Source of the DNA: Pilasporangium apinafurcum
Taxonomy: Eukaryota; Oomycota; Peronosporomycetes; Pythiales; Pythiaceae
Assembly: GCA_001600495.1 (NCBI GenBank)
Contig: BCKE01000092.1
Coordinates: 36,440-81,838 of the forward strand
Length of the DNA stretch: 45,399 nucleotides
Direction: 5' to 3'
The notes under the pieces are model-generated. The model worked only from the letters and a program-made list of their open reading frames with translations. It searched no databases and was not told the origin of the DNA. The position numbers were made by a program, and so were the translations under genes. This document shows positions 1 to 9,469 of the stretch, in pieces. Positions within the stretch are counted from its first letter, which is position 1; every line of letters begins with the position of its first letter.

Positions 1-315
1 CTCTTGATCACTGCTGATGCGACCAACATGCCGTATAACACATATTTGAGTTTGCTACGAATGCGAGGCACATGCATGATGGTTGGTTTACCAAACGATG
101 AGATCAAATTTCGTCCTGGTTTCCTCGTAACCTCTGGTCACAAAGTTGTTGGAAGTTNGNTNGGCAGNATNCANGACATCAAAGACATGCTGAAGTTGGC
201 TTCAGAGAAGGATGTGCGACCAGTTATTCAGAAATTGCCGATGCATCAAGTTAACGATGGCATCCAAATGGTACGCGACGGCAAAGCCCGCTACCGTGTC
301 GTGCTAGAGAATTAG
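1..315 (+). CDS. Zinc-dependent alcohol dehydrogenase (CAD type), C-terminal part, cut by window edge
   Basis: The frame is open from base 1 to the TAG at 313-315 and gives the last ~104 residues of a medium-chain, zinc-dependent alcohol dehydrogenase of the cinnamyl-alcohol-dehydrogenase type. It covers the end of the Rossmann domain and the return to the catalytic domain (ending RYRVVLEN). The rest lies left of the window. It is a tandem paralogue of the complete gene at 1853-2935. Bases 1-95 are identical to 2600-2694; the copies then differ at many sites. Six N bases lie between 158 and 174, falling on codons that read normally in the complete copy, as expected if near-identical copies or alleles were merged in assembly. 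Whether the left part is intact cannot be seen. Confidence 0.85.
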   Translation, partial: LLITADATNMPYNTYLSLLRMRGTCMMVGLPNDEIKFRPGFLVTSGHKVVGSXXGXXXDIKDMLKLASEKDVRPVIQKLPMHQVNDGIQMVRDGKARYRVVLEN

Positions 316-394
316 AAATAATCATTGCATGAATAACATATTGTCACTAATACGTTTTTTTAAACTGGTGCTTGTGTCTCTTCTTCCTTTTTTT

Positions 395-1240
395 CTTTGA
401 CTTCTTCACTTGACTCTGCTTCTCTTTCCTTCCGTTGCATTTGGATCTCTCCTCTTCCACATCAACTTATCGTACACGAATGGCAGTGCAGAGCGACCGC
501 GTGCCAGAGTCGACCTCAGTGACAATATCGAGAACGTAATTGTCAGAAGGTGCCGCCATGCCTTTGTCTTTCTCGGGACGCTACTGGAGTAGAGACACGC
601 TGTAGTCGTTGGTTGTGATCTGGTACACAAACTTGCGATTCATCATCTCGGACTTGTGAATGTGAAAGACCTTCTCCCAAAGTTCGTCTCGCATGACTTG
701 AAACTCTTTGTTTATTGGATGAGACTTGGTTTTGTCGCTTGAAGTAACGGAGAAAACATTGATCTTTCGCGTTCGCAGGATGCGCGCTGAGACGAAGGAT
801 GTCGACACTGGCAGCAGTGAAAACACACGACATCCCGCCAGCTTTGGTTCCTTCGACGCTTGAAACTCTATGTACTGCAGCATCTCGTACGTCTTGCTTA
901 GAAAGTGACAGAGATTTCCTTTTATCGACGATTGAGAGGGTGGGTGCACTTCCAGCTACTCGCGAATTTCGATCTCTTCACTCATAACGTCTCCATCTTT
1001 GCGAAAACAGCTCAATATCAATGCTCTCGCCTCTTTGTCATTCTTTCCATAGCGAAGCTTGATATAACGATGGAGTTGTCGATTAAAGTTCATCACGGTA
1101 TGGTTTTTCGCGTTCACAAACATAGTGTCTGCCAGTTCAAGGAGAGATTTGGAGGCATTGGACATTTGTGGAGTCGAGTACTCGTCCGCGAATAATATGG
1201 GAGTCTTGAGTGCGTCCATGCCCGTAGTATTACTGCCGAG
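395..1240 (-). pseudogene. Decayed Fanzor-like (TnpB-related) nuclease, N-terminal half with RuvC-I motif
   Basis: On the minus strand, two adjoining open stretches (1219-956 and 949-581) followed by a third after an in-frame TAG read like the N-terminal half of a eukaryotic Fanzor protein. They contain a 'FSLLPVSTSFVSARI' stretch, then 'FVYQITTNDYSVSLL', then a proline-rich linker, then 'EVDSGTRSLCTAI' at about 510-472. The last resembles the RuvC-I motif (consensus VDPGxRxLFTA), with the catalytic Asp kept and Pro changed to Ser. A Lys-rich stretch follows and the similarity ends near 395, so RuvC-II, RuvC-III and the zinc ribbon are missing. Stop codons and a frame change near 950 mean it cannot be expressed intact. 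Fanzors are RNA-guided DNA endonucleases carried by transposons; the family call rests on remembered motif patterns, not on a search. Confidence 0.5.
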
Positions 1241-1289
1241 GCACTATTAAGTCGTACACAGGGAATTAGTAAACCACTGTTTACCACTA

Positions 1290-1515
1290 CCATTAAAGAG
1301 TGGCATCTTCAAAGCAAGAACCGGTGGCAGTTATTTTATAGAACCTTCAAACAAACACTTACTCGCTTGGACTCGTCGAGTCCAAGTGTCGGATATGGTT
1401 ACTCTGCAGTTGTCATCTTAATTAGCTTTTCCTGGTTGAGTCGTACCCAAGCAACAAAACAGCGGTCCTCCCTCAGATACTCTTATTTCGGTATCTCACA
1501 TGATCTTTTGAGGTT
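1290..1515 (+). pseudogene. Fanzor relic copy 1: zinc-ribbon and C-terminal tail only
   Basis: This piece aligns by eye with the 3' ends of the relics at 12330-12891 and 35720-36686. Shared landmarks are a 'ctctgcagttgtc..taattagctttt' stretch, then 'caacaaaacag', then 'tcttatttcggtatctcac'. In one frame it ends with a hydrophobic tail (QILLFRYLT then stop), matching the ARNIxLRxL end of TnpB/Fanzor proteins. The zinc-ribbon cysteines and the DRD motif are mostly gone. A perfect 10-bp inverted repeat with a one-base centre lies inside it (1366-1386). Similarity stops shortly after 1513, close to where the other two copies stop. Confidence 0.45.
1366..1386. repeat. Perfect 21-nt palindrome (10-bp arms, 1-nt centre)
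   Basis: CTTGGACTCG at 1366-1375 is the exact reverse complement of CGAGTCCAAG at 1377-1386, with T1376 at the centre. It lies inside the Fanzor relic tail and is not shared by the other two copies. It may be a small fold-back mutation. Confidence 0.8.
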
Positions 1516-1805
1516 AGTGCTGATGTCCATAGCAACATGGCATGCATAGGATTTGTTGAACCAAAGAAGTTTATGAATTCTAAGCAAATCCTTCTCCTCA
1601 TGCCTTCGGCGGTTAAAGAAAAAGATTTGAAATCGATTTGTTGAACGCAATCAGAAATAATTAGTAATCATCAACAATATTGATCACGTTCATTTGGTGT
1701 GAGACAAAACGCGCAAATCTATGAGGCATTCTGATGTGCATGCTAGTCACAAGAATGAATAGTCGTACACATATCACATCAACACAAACCTCTGATCTTC
1801 GTCAA

Positions 1806-1821
1806 CCTCATTCTTCAATTT
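1806..1821 (+). promoter_or_regulatory. Oomycete-type core promoter (initiator plus flanking element)
   Basis: CCTCATTCTTCAATTT fits the oomycete start-site consensus CTCATTYYNCAWTTT at every defined position. It ends 31 nt before the ATG of the alcohol dehydrogenase at 1853, the usual short distance in oomycetes. Confidence 0.65.
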
Positions 1822-1852
1822 GACTTAAACCGAGCAACAAGCAGTTTCAAGT

Positions 1853-2935
1853 ATGTCTGCTAGTCCTCGAACTATCAATGCCTACGCCAGTTTTGAACCA
1901 AAGGGTGAATTAAAGCCATGGACATACGAATCGCGCGCATTGACCGCGGAAGACGTGGAGATTAAGATTTCGCACTGTGGTATCTGTGGCTCTGACATTC
2001 ACACAATAGACAGTGGCTGGGGACCTACAGTCTATCCATGTGTGGTCGGTCATGAGATCGTTGGTGAAGTTACTCAGGTGGGCTCTGGTGTCAAGACATT
2101 GGCGGTTGGGGACCGTGTGGGTGTCGGGGCGCAAGTTTGGGCGTGTCTAAACAGAGACCCTAAAGCCCCATGCTTTGAATGCCAGGATGGCGCTGATGTC
2201 TATTGCAGCCATCGTGTACTCACATACAATTCCAAGTACAAGGACGGTGCCAGGTCCTATGGAGGGTATGCTGACTACGTACGTGTATCAGAGCACTACA
2301 CATTCAAGATTCCTGACAATATCCCATCCGATGTCGCCGCTCCATTGTTGTGTGCTGGTGTTACTGTCTTCACACCACTAAAGCAGCAAGGCGTCAAACC
2401 TGGTGACCGTGTTGGTGTCATCGGCATTGGAGGGTTGGGTCACATTGCTTTGCAATTCATCCGTGCAATGGGTGCTACACCTATTGCGTTTTCACGTTCG
2501 GCTAACAAGAGAGAAGAGATTCTGAAACTCGGTGCCGCTGAATTTTATGATCTGAGTGATCCAGAAGATGTGAAGAAAGCGACCAAATCGGTCAATTATC
2601 TCTTGATCACTGCTGATGCGACCAACATGCCGTATAACACATATTTGAGTTTGCTACGAATGCGAGGCACATGCATGATGGTTGGTTTACCAAATGACGA
2701 AATTAAATTCCTTCCTCGTTTCATCGTCAGCTTTGGTCACAAAGTTGTTGGAAGTTTGATGGGCAGCATTCAGGACATCAAGGAGATGTTGCAAATCGCT
2801 TCAGAAAAGAACGTACGGCCAATTATCCAAAAGTTACCCATGGAAAAGGTGAACGAAGGTCTTCAACTTGTGCGTGAAGGTAAAGTGCGCTACCGTGTCG
2901 TGCTGGAAAACCCCGGCAGCTCCAGCAATCTCTAA
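1853..2935 (+). CDS. Zinc-dependent alcohol dehydrogenase, cinnamyl-alcohol-dehydrogenase type
   Basis: A complete single-exon gene of 360 residues, the usual length for this family. It should reduce aldehydes to alcohols (or the reverse) with NADP(H) in the cytosol; the substrate cannot be told. The catalytic zinc ligands are visible in CGICGSD (residues ~43-49) and GHE (~70-72). The nucleotide-binding motif GIGGLG is near residue 197. The structural-zinc loop is unusual: the first and second cysteines (ACLNRDPKAPC) are separated by eight residues instead of two, then CFEC and a final Cys follow in normal spacing. The start is supported by a promoter motif 31 nt upstream and by family length. 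It is the intact member of a tandem pair with the partial gene at 1-315, and a patch of 95 identical bases suggests recent gene conversion or duplication. Confidence 0.95.
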   Translation: MSASPRTINAYASFEPKGELKPWTYESRALTAEDVEIKISHCGICGSDIHTIDSGWGPTVYPCVVGHEIVGEVTQVGSGVKTLAVGDRVGVGAQVWACLNRDPKAPCFECQDGADVYCSHRVLTYNSKYKDGARSYGGYADYVRVSEHYTFKIPDNIPSDVAAPLLCAGVTVFTPLKQQGVKPGDRVGVIGIGGLGHIALQFIRAMGATPIAFSRSANKREEILKLGAAEFYDLSDPEDVKKATKSVNYLLITADATNMPYNTYLSLLRMRGTCMMVGLPNDEIKFLPRFIVSFGHKVVGSLMGSIQDIKEMLQIASEKNVRPIIQKLPMEKVNEGLQLVREGKVRYRVVLENPGSSSNL

Positions 2936-3170
2936 GAAGCTGAAGGCATGCAAATGGTTCATAGTATTGGTAGAATAAGGTTATGACGTACGCATCCATA
3001 TCTACGTTATTCACGTAATATCCATATTTGAGCAACCACTGTTAGTGATGTTAAATTTGATATAACGGTTATTTCAATGTTAATACGATGGATAACGTAA
3101 GGGGGAGAGAGGCTGTTACTGTTGGCATTTTCGGATTTGGGACTCAGACTCCACAAGAGATACGAAGACG

Positions 3171-4089
3171 ATGGCGCCGCCAAATGTGGACAACATGTTT
3201 ACCCTCAAGGTCGACAACGTGCCGTTCCAGATTGGGTGAGTGGAGATGTGTGGGTGTGTGCAGTGTGGTGACTGCTGAGGAGAGGAGAGGACCTATTGAA
3301 AGACGAGCGCGAGCCGAGTCCGTTCGTGTGTTGTTTCCCGCGTGTGTGCCTGTGTTTTTCCTGCGTGCTCTCCTGTCTCGTGCGTCGCGCCAGAGCAATT
3401 TAAAACTCAAATCAATCTACGACCGGTCGTCTAATCATCATGCTGTGGTCGTGTCCTGTATCTGTTGCTGCTCTCGGCTGCTGTAGGAATGACGAATTGA
3501 AGGAACTCTTCGCCAAGTATGTCTTACTGAGTTACTTTATTCATATAACATTAAATGGTTTACTTTATGAAAATCCCCCGCTATTGTTTTTAGATTCGGC
3601 GAAATCGGGGACATCTACATTCCTCGTGCCCGTGGCACAACCGAGTCGCGTGGATTTGCGTTCGTGCGGTTCATGGAGAAACGCGACGCTGAAGACGCGA
3701 TCCAAGGCATGGAAGGTCAGGAATTTCAGGGCCGGGAGCTGCGTGTGCAATTTGCAAAGCAACGTCGACCAGATAATCCGAGAGAGTACTACTCCCGCGG
3801 TGGAGATGGCTATGGAGGAGGAGACTATCGCCGTGATGATCGTTATGAAGATCGCCGAGGTGACCGCTACGGTGATCGCTATGGAGGAGATCGTTATGGA
3901 GACCGCGACCGTCGTGATGACCGGGGGCGCGGTCGCCATGATGATCGTGATCGGCGTTATCGCTCCCGCTCGCGGTCTCCGGATCGTCGAGACCGATCTC
4001 GTGGCCGGGACCACGGCCGTGGAGGATACGGTGGTGGTCGGGACCGCAGCCGCAGTCGCCATCGTAGTCGCTCCCCACGTCGTGAATGA
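3171..4089 (+). CDS. SR-type RNA-binding protein (RRM plus RS domain)
   Basis: Three exons: 3171-3235, 3487-3516 and 3594-4089, giving 196 residues. All junctions are GT..AG and keep frame. The spliced N-terminus forms one RNA-recognition motif (about residues 10-88) that starts FTLKVDNVPF (RNP2) and has RGFAFVRF (RNP1). The rest is a low-complexity tail of RG, DRY/DRD and finally RS repeats (RSRSRSPDRR, RSRSPRRE). This layout is typical of SR splicing factors of the SRSF2 type, which act in the nucleus in pre-mRNA splicing and have phosphorylated RS tails. The first intron is 251 nt, long for this window. Long opposite-strand open frames over the RS tail are shadows of its biased codons. Confidence 0.9.
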
Positions 4090-4250
4090 GTAAAGTTCAT
4101 AGCGAAAACAGAATGAATAAGAGAGCGATTAAGAGAGAGAGAAAGAGAGAAAGAAGGTTGCTTTATGAAGTTAATGAACTTGATTGAGTGATGATTGCGC
4201 TTCTCAGTGGATTTGAATATTGTGTGACAGGTCAGTGAGTGGTTACGAAA

Positions 4251-5595
4251 ATGGAATATCACGAAGGACAAGGAGAAATTGAAGAAGATACAACAGACTC
4301 GTCCTTTGTCACGTCGGACTGGGATACTTTGCTCTTCACAATCACTGAGAAATCCACCACCGGCACTGTAGCGGGTGCTGACACTAAACGTCTACTGACC
4401 CAACAAGATCAATTTGCGTTCACTTGCTCAAGAAAGTTGCTGACGGCGTGGGTGAGCCAACCATCTCCTTGTTGTGCAGCGGCTTCCGTAGGTAAATTCT
4501 CCGTGGCTCTGTGTGTATTGTTGGTCAACAAGAATATAGTTCACATCGCGGATGATGTGCTTCAGCTGGCGCAATGAACGCTCTTTCGTTGAAAGATCGC
4601 GATTGGACTTGCTGGGAAGTGCTCGAGTATTACAAGACAATGACGAAAGCTCGCCTCATCCGACAGAAACGCCATCTTCAGCTATTAACAGGTGCATCCG
4701 AGAATGAAATTGACGCTTTGGAAATTGCTGTGAGCAAGAGAGTCGTGGAGCAGTACAAGCTGCGCTTTGGGGTATGATGTGGTGTGCATTCGTCCGTCCA
4801 AAGAGTGCAAGATCGACGTGTTGACGTGTAATTTCTCAAACTTAGGGCAGGAAGAAGATGTCAAGGGCTACCATACTGAAAGCTGCAAGGGATTGCCTCC
4901 TCTCTGGTCACCACTTACATTCACCGCTAAGTGGTCTACTACAGCCGAAAGAAAATGAAGTGGCGACAATTGACACAGCCTCAACACTTCTAGGAACGAA
5001 ACACTCTGCCTTGGAATCGAAGATTAGCGTAGCGTTTGAGATTCCATTGACCAGCGATGATCAATCGAGAATGCGCACGAAAGGAGAGGATGAATTGTAT
5101 CAATACTTTCATCTTTTGGATGGATTGGCAAGATTGGAGCATCCGGAGAAGCCCAGCACCTCTATCTGCGGAAATGAAGCGATCATCCGTGCTGTGGAAG
5201 CCATAAATGATAGCGCGACTGAGAGAGAGCGGCTTGGATTAACTGGTAATCTCTCGGCAATATTGTTTATGGGCAAGAACCGATCCCAACATCGCATTTC
5301 AACAGAAGACTCGGACAGCCAACGGCTTACGACGTGGCGAGCGCTCTGGGCGCAGTTCTCTCAGGAGCAAACCGTGCTGACTTTTCATTTGAAAAACCAC
5401 TACGCACTCATCTTTGCATTACGCGAATGGCGAGAGAAGAGTTCAGATAGCGAGGCGAAAATCATACAACATCGGCAACTGCTTACAGCTCGCAAAGGAC
5501 AGCGACCAAGTACGTGGATATCATGGGATGACGTGTACGAGACCATGTGTGCATGGCAAGGTTATAAAATCATCTCCATCTCTATGCTATCTTAA
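4251..5595 (+). CDS. BIVM-like protein (basic immunoglobulin-like variable motif-containing type)
   Basis: Spliced model of three exons: 4251-4491, 4566-4771 and 4846-5595, giving 398 residues; both introns are 74 nt and keep frame. An alternative upstream GTG in the same frame is not a eukaryotic start, so the ATG at 4251 is used. The C-terminal half resembles BIVM proteins, which are found in animals and many protists: 'FHLKNHYALIFALREW' followed by 'LTARKGQRPSTWISWDDV' and 'WQGYKIISI'. Their biochemical role is unknown to me. The N-terminal third is acidic and unremarkable. The middle has 'WEVLEYYKTMTKARLIRQKR' and 'GASENEIDALEIAVSKRVVEQY', probably helical. The family call is from remembered motifs. 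Confidence 0.65.
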
Positions 5596-5727
5596 AATAA
5601 CGGTGAGAAGTAACTAGAATTTCGTACTCGAGCTACGCGTAACACGACGACGAAAGCAAAGATAAAAAAGCTAGTCGCAACCGAGAGAAAAAGGAATAAC
5701 AACGAAAACAATGCCTCACCGAGGTAT

Positions 5728-8700
5728 CTACGCCTTCAAAATGAGAAAGATGAAAAAGCCGAGCAGAACGACCATCATTCCAGCGCACAAGTACGCCCGC
5801 ATGTCACTACCACCGTCGATAGGAGTGTAGTTGCGACGACGTCTGAACATAAACACGCTAAACGCTAGAGCCCCGATCGCTCCCACGACAATCAAGCCAA
5901 TAGCAACTTTGCTGATATGGCTGTGTCTGCTTGTAGTTTCGTTACCCTTGGATTTGCTCTGGACTTCTTCAGAATCATCCTCTGAACTGCAACACAACAA
6001 TCCCGGACAGCATCCTTCAGGCGTGAAACAACACGCTAGGGTCGTGCCGTTCTCACCGGCAGTCAAACATCTCGGGTTTTCATGGCAGGTCGAGTAGTGA
6101 CTGGGCGCACTTGGAATAGGAACATTGTTAGCGGAAGAGTCTGCGCCCAGACAGCAGCCCAACTTTTCCCCAGTAAGAGGGTCTGGTAGGCAGCATCCTT
6201 CAAGAGTGCGGCAACAATCAAGTCCATCGAGGGCACATTGAGGTTCACCATGGCAACTGGTAGGATCCGTAGTGTCGTTCGATTCCATACCAACAGATGA
6301 CGCAGTCACTGCGGAACAGCAATCTAGTTTTGTCGGTCCTAAGCAGCAACCACCGGGAGCAGCGCAACAGTCAAGATGTGCTGCCGCACATAATGGCTCA
6401 TTGTAACAATTTGCAGAATCATCCAGAGAATGAACTGCGGCTGTAACAGGCTTAGCTTTTGGGTGCTGGTTCTTGCAGCATCCTAAGACAGTACCGCTGA
6501 TTGGATCCGGTTCACAGCAGCCATCAATAGTATTGCAGCATCCTAGCCCAAGGATAGCGCATTCGTGTTCACCAAAGCACGCGTTTAGAGGCACTTCCGA
6601 AACATCTTGCTTCGGACAACAGCCCAAAGCACTTGGACAGCACCCTGGAAGTGTAGAACAGCAATTAAGGGCTGTTCCATTGTCCCCGGCAACACTGCAA
6701 GCAGGATAACCAAAGCACTTGTCATCGCCATTTTGCTCTTCTTTTATCAATTCTTTGACATTCGCCTTAGCAGTCCACGATGGACGTGTTGCAATCCATA
6801 GCAGGGAGTTTGCATAAGAATTCCACGTATCCAAATTCTGGACGGTGGTCGTGAATTCTTCCCACGCACTCTGAGCATCCAAGATCGCGTGATCTAGCAC
6901 GATGACAGACCGCCATATATCGTTTCCATCCAAACTCTGCAAGTCATCGCTTAGTAGGCGGAACTCACTCGCTACATACGCTTCCTCGAGCAGTTGAGTG
7001 GTGATCGGTGTGAATGGGATCATATTAATTCCATGCATATACATCGGTCGATCACCAAACCACGTGTTGTACGCAACACTCATCTCACCGACAACACCAA
7101 TCATCATGTTCTTTGAGAAAACTGGCTCGTATATCTTTGAATTTTCTTGCATTTGCCAGTATTTCTTAGTTGAGCGAAGCTCCGCAGCGAGGAGCAGCCG
7201 TGCATATTGATGATATGACGTAGCTTCATTGGCATTCTTGTCGAGAGAAGAGAAAAGCGCTAGCGCGTAATACGCATTCACGGATTCACTGCTACTTTCT
7301 TGCGATTTGCCAACTTCCATCGGGAACATCCCACTTGCGTACGAGTGTCCAACAAACCAATCTTTATGTCTAGCGATAGGGAAGAAATTGCGCGCAGGAA
7401 AATCATGGAAGAATGGTGTATCTGGATCCAATGGAGCCCCGATGTCTGCGACAAGCATGGCACATGCCGTGGCATGCGAGTTGATAAAATCAGGGTCAAA
7501 CTTGCGCACGATAGCTAGCGCATAGATGAAATATCCATAATGAAACTGTTTATCACATCAACACAGCTATGAGTGAGTCACCATTCAGACGAGTGTAAAG
7601 GTATAACTACATGATACTTACATGATGATCGTTATAATATCCGTTACCGAAATCGCTGTCTTGATCTCGCAGTCCATCTTTGGTGACAACACCACCGAAC
7701 GTCTGATCATATACCAGATTGTCACCATTCGTCGCCTCCAGCCACGGAATTAGCTCAGCTTTGATCTTGGTTAAAATTCGATCAACAAGATCTTTCTGAT
7801 TGAATCGATCGGCAATGAGCAACAATCGTGCTTCTCGTCCTACTTGCTTGCCAAAATTGTACGAGTTAGGGCTCAGAACGGGGTATTTCTCAATTTCTTC
7901 TGGAAGTCTGGATAAAATTTTCTTTGTTACTTGTTCGCGTTCAGCCGCTGCAGTCTCAGACGTTTTTCCTTCGTCAAACACACCATCGTTCGCAAAATCC
8001 CATTCTACATTTGGTAGCACTTCTTGCATATGCCATACATTTCCGATGATGCCTTGCATCATGCCTCGAATGGATGTGTACCACACGCTACCAAGCACCT
8101 CATTGGTCGTCACATCCGTTTTAGAATCTTTGGCCAGGATATCCATATGATGTGGTAGCGCCAACATCAACAACTTATCTTCAGCATGTTTGGATGAAAA
8201 ATAACGTGTCTTCCAATGCAATTTCACATTCGCTACGTCGTTGGCTGGATCGACATTATACTGGATCTTTCCTCCAACAGGATATACACCTGCAGATTCT
8301 TGAAGGAACGGCTGAGCCGATGCGTCAAGGCAAAACGCAATACGCAACACACCGGTATAAGGGGTATCTGATGTGACTTTACCGTCTGAAAAAGTCAGCT
8401 TAAGCGACGGGTCGGATGCGTAAATGTACCAGGTCTGACCGTTGTTGAGCATAATGCTGAACGTAGCAAAATCCACGGGCTCACCATTCATAAAAACCAA
8501 ATCTTCCATCTGTTTAAATCGCGATATGAGGAGTCCGTCCATCGATTCAATGACCGGAATGCTGTTGGTAAATTCCATCGTGACATACGGCGAGCCTCGC
8601 ACTAAGTGGACCGTAAATGCTTCCTCTTTGTCTCGTGAGAACCGCACTTGCGTGCTAAACGAATCAAACCCGACAACATGATGCGTCATGACGTGCGAAT

Positions 8701-9133
8701 CACCTCCACCTGCGCTTACCACCACTTGCGAGAGAAATCCGCTCTGAATCACCTGTGGAGTCACCACACGGAACGGATACGACACATGCAGCTTCTCATT
8801 GAGGATACGGAAGACATAAGGCATGGTCACCACGGGCACATCACCTCTATCCAACACCAGATTCGTCCACCATGCACCAGTGGGAAACGGTACATCTGCG
8901 AGCAGCGTCTTCTTTGGATCTACAGCATCCACCGTGTTTTTGTTTTTCAGATCCACTTGGTCATCTAAATGAGGTTCATCTCCTGCAAACAGCGTGAGTG
9001 ACAGTTGCAACGGATGCGTGGCGATAGGAAATGGTAGTTGGGTCTGCAGTAGATTGACATTGGCGATCACATGGACGTCTGGTGCACCTGCATACAAACA
9101 ACAGAGCAGCGCAAGCAAGACGCGCACGCTCAT
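5728..9133 (-). CDS. GH81 endo-1,3-beta-glucanase with cysteine-rich repeats and C-terminal membrane segments
   Basis: Two exons, 9133-7622 and 7545-5728 (intron 76 nt), give 1109 residues. An in-frame ATG at 9169 would add 12 residues; 9133 is preferred because it puts a hydrophobic signal peptide (SVRVLLALLCCLYAGAP) at the start. Residues ~30-770 form a glycoside hydrolase family 81 domain, which cuts beta-1,3-glucan. The segment DFGNGYYNDHH|FHYGY holds the expected acid Asp and is rebuilt exactly across the intron, and QESSSESVNAYY (~583-594) holds the expected catalytic Glu. Residues ~780-1025 carry five repeats of the form C-x4-C..CC-x5-CC..CC. Then come two hydrophobic segments (about 1045-1066 and 1088-1107) with RRRR between them. 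The enzyme is probably anchored at the cell surface for wall remodelling or nutrition. Confidence 0.9.
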
Positions 9134-9469
9134 TTTCGTCGATCTATTTGCTTCTGATTTCTCTTTCACCTAAGCAAATCGAGTACTGACGCACTCCACA
9201 TTGGATCGTATGTGAAAGAATGTTGGTCAAAATGGTTGCTTGGAGAACAAAAAACCAGACAAAAAAATAAACCTCAAACCTCGTCATATCTGTTAAAGTA
9301 TACAAATATCAAAGAAATCTATTGGATAAGCATTTCAGTAGTATATGGTATAAATATACAATTTTGTTTGCAGCTGGGGAAACCTTTCAAAATAAATCAT
9401 GCCAAGCAGTATTTTACCGGTATATCGAGGTTGCCTAAAATTTCATGGCTGCAACGGTCATGAAGAGAG
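9134..9469. other. Intergenic region between divergent genes
   Basis: This 336-nt AT-rich stretch separates the start codons of the GH81 glucanase (minus) and the ELL-like gene (plus), so it probably holds both promoters. No clear initiator motif, RNA gene or repeat was seen. Confidence 0.5.

Noticed and set aside
3565-4062. Long minus-strand and second-frame open stretches over the SR protein tail
   Set aside because: They are shadows of the repetitive RG/RS/DR codons; the plus-strand RRM and RS protein explains the region fully.
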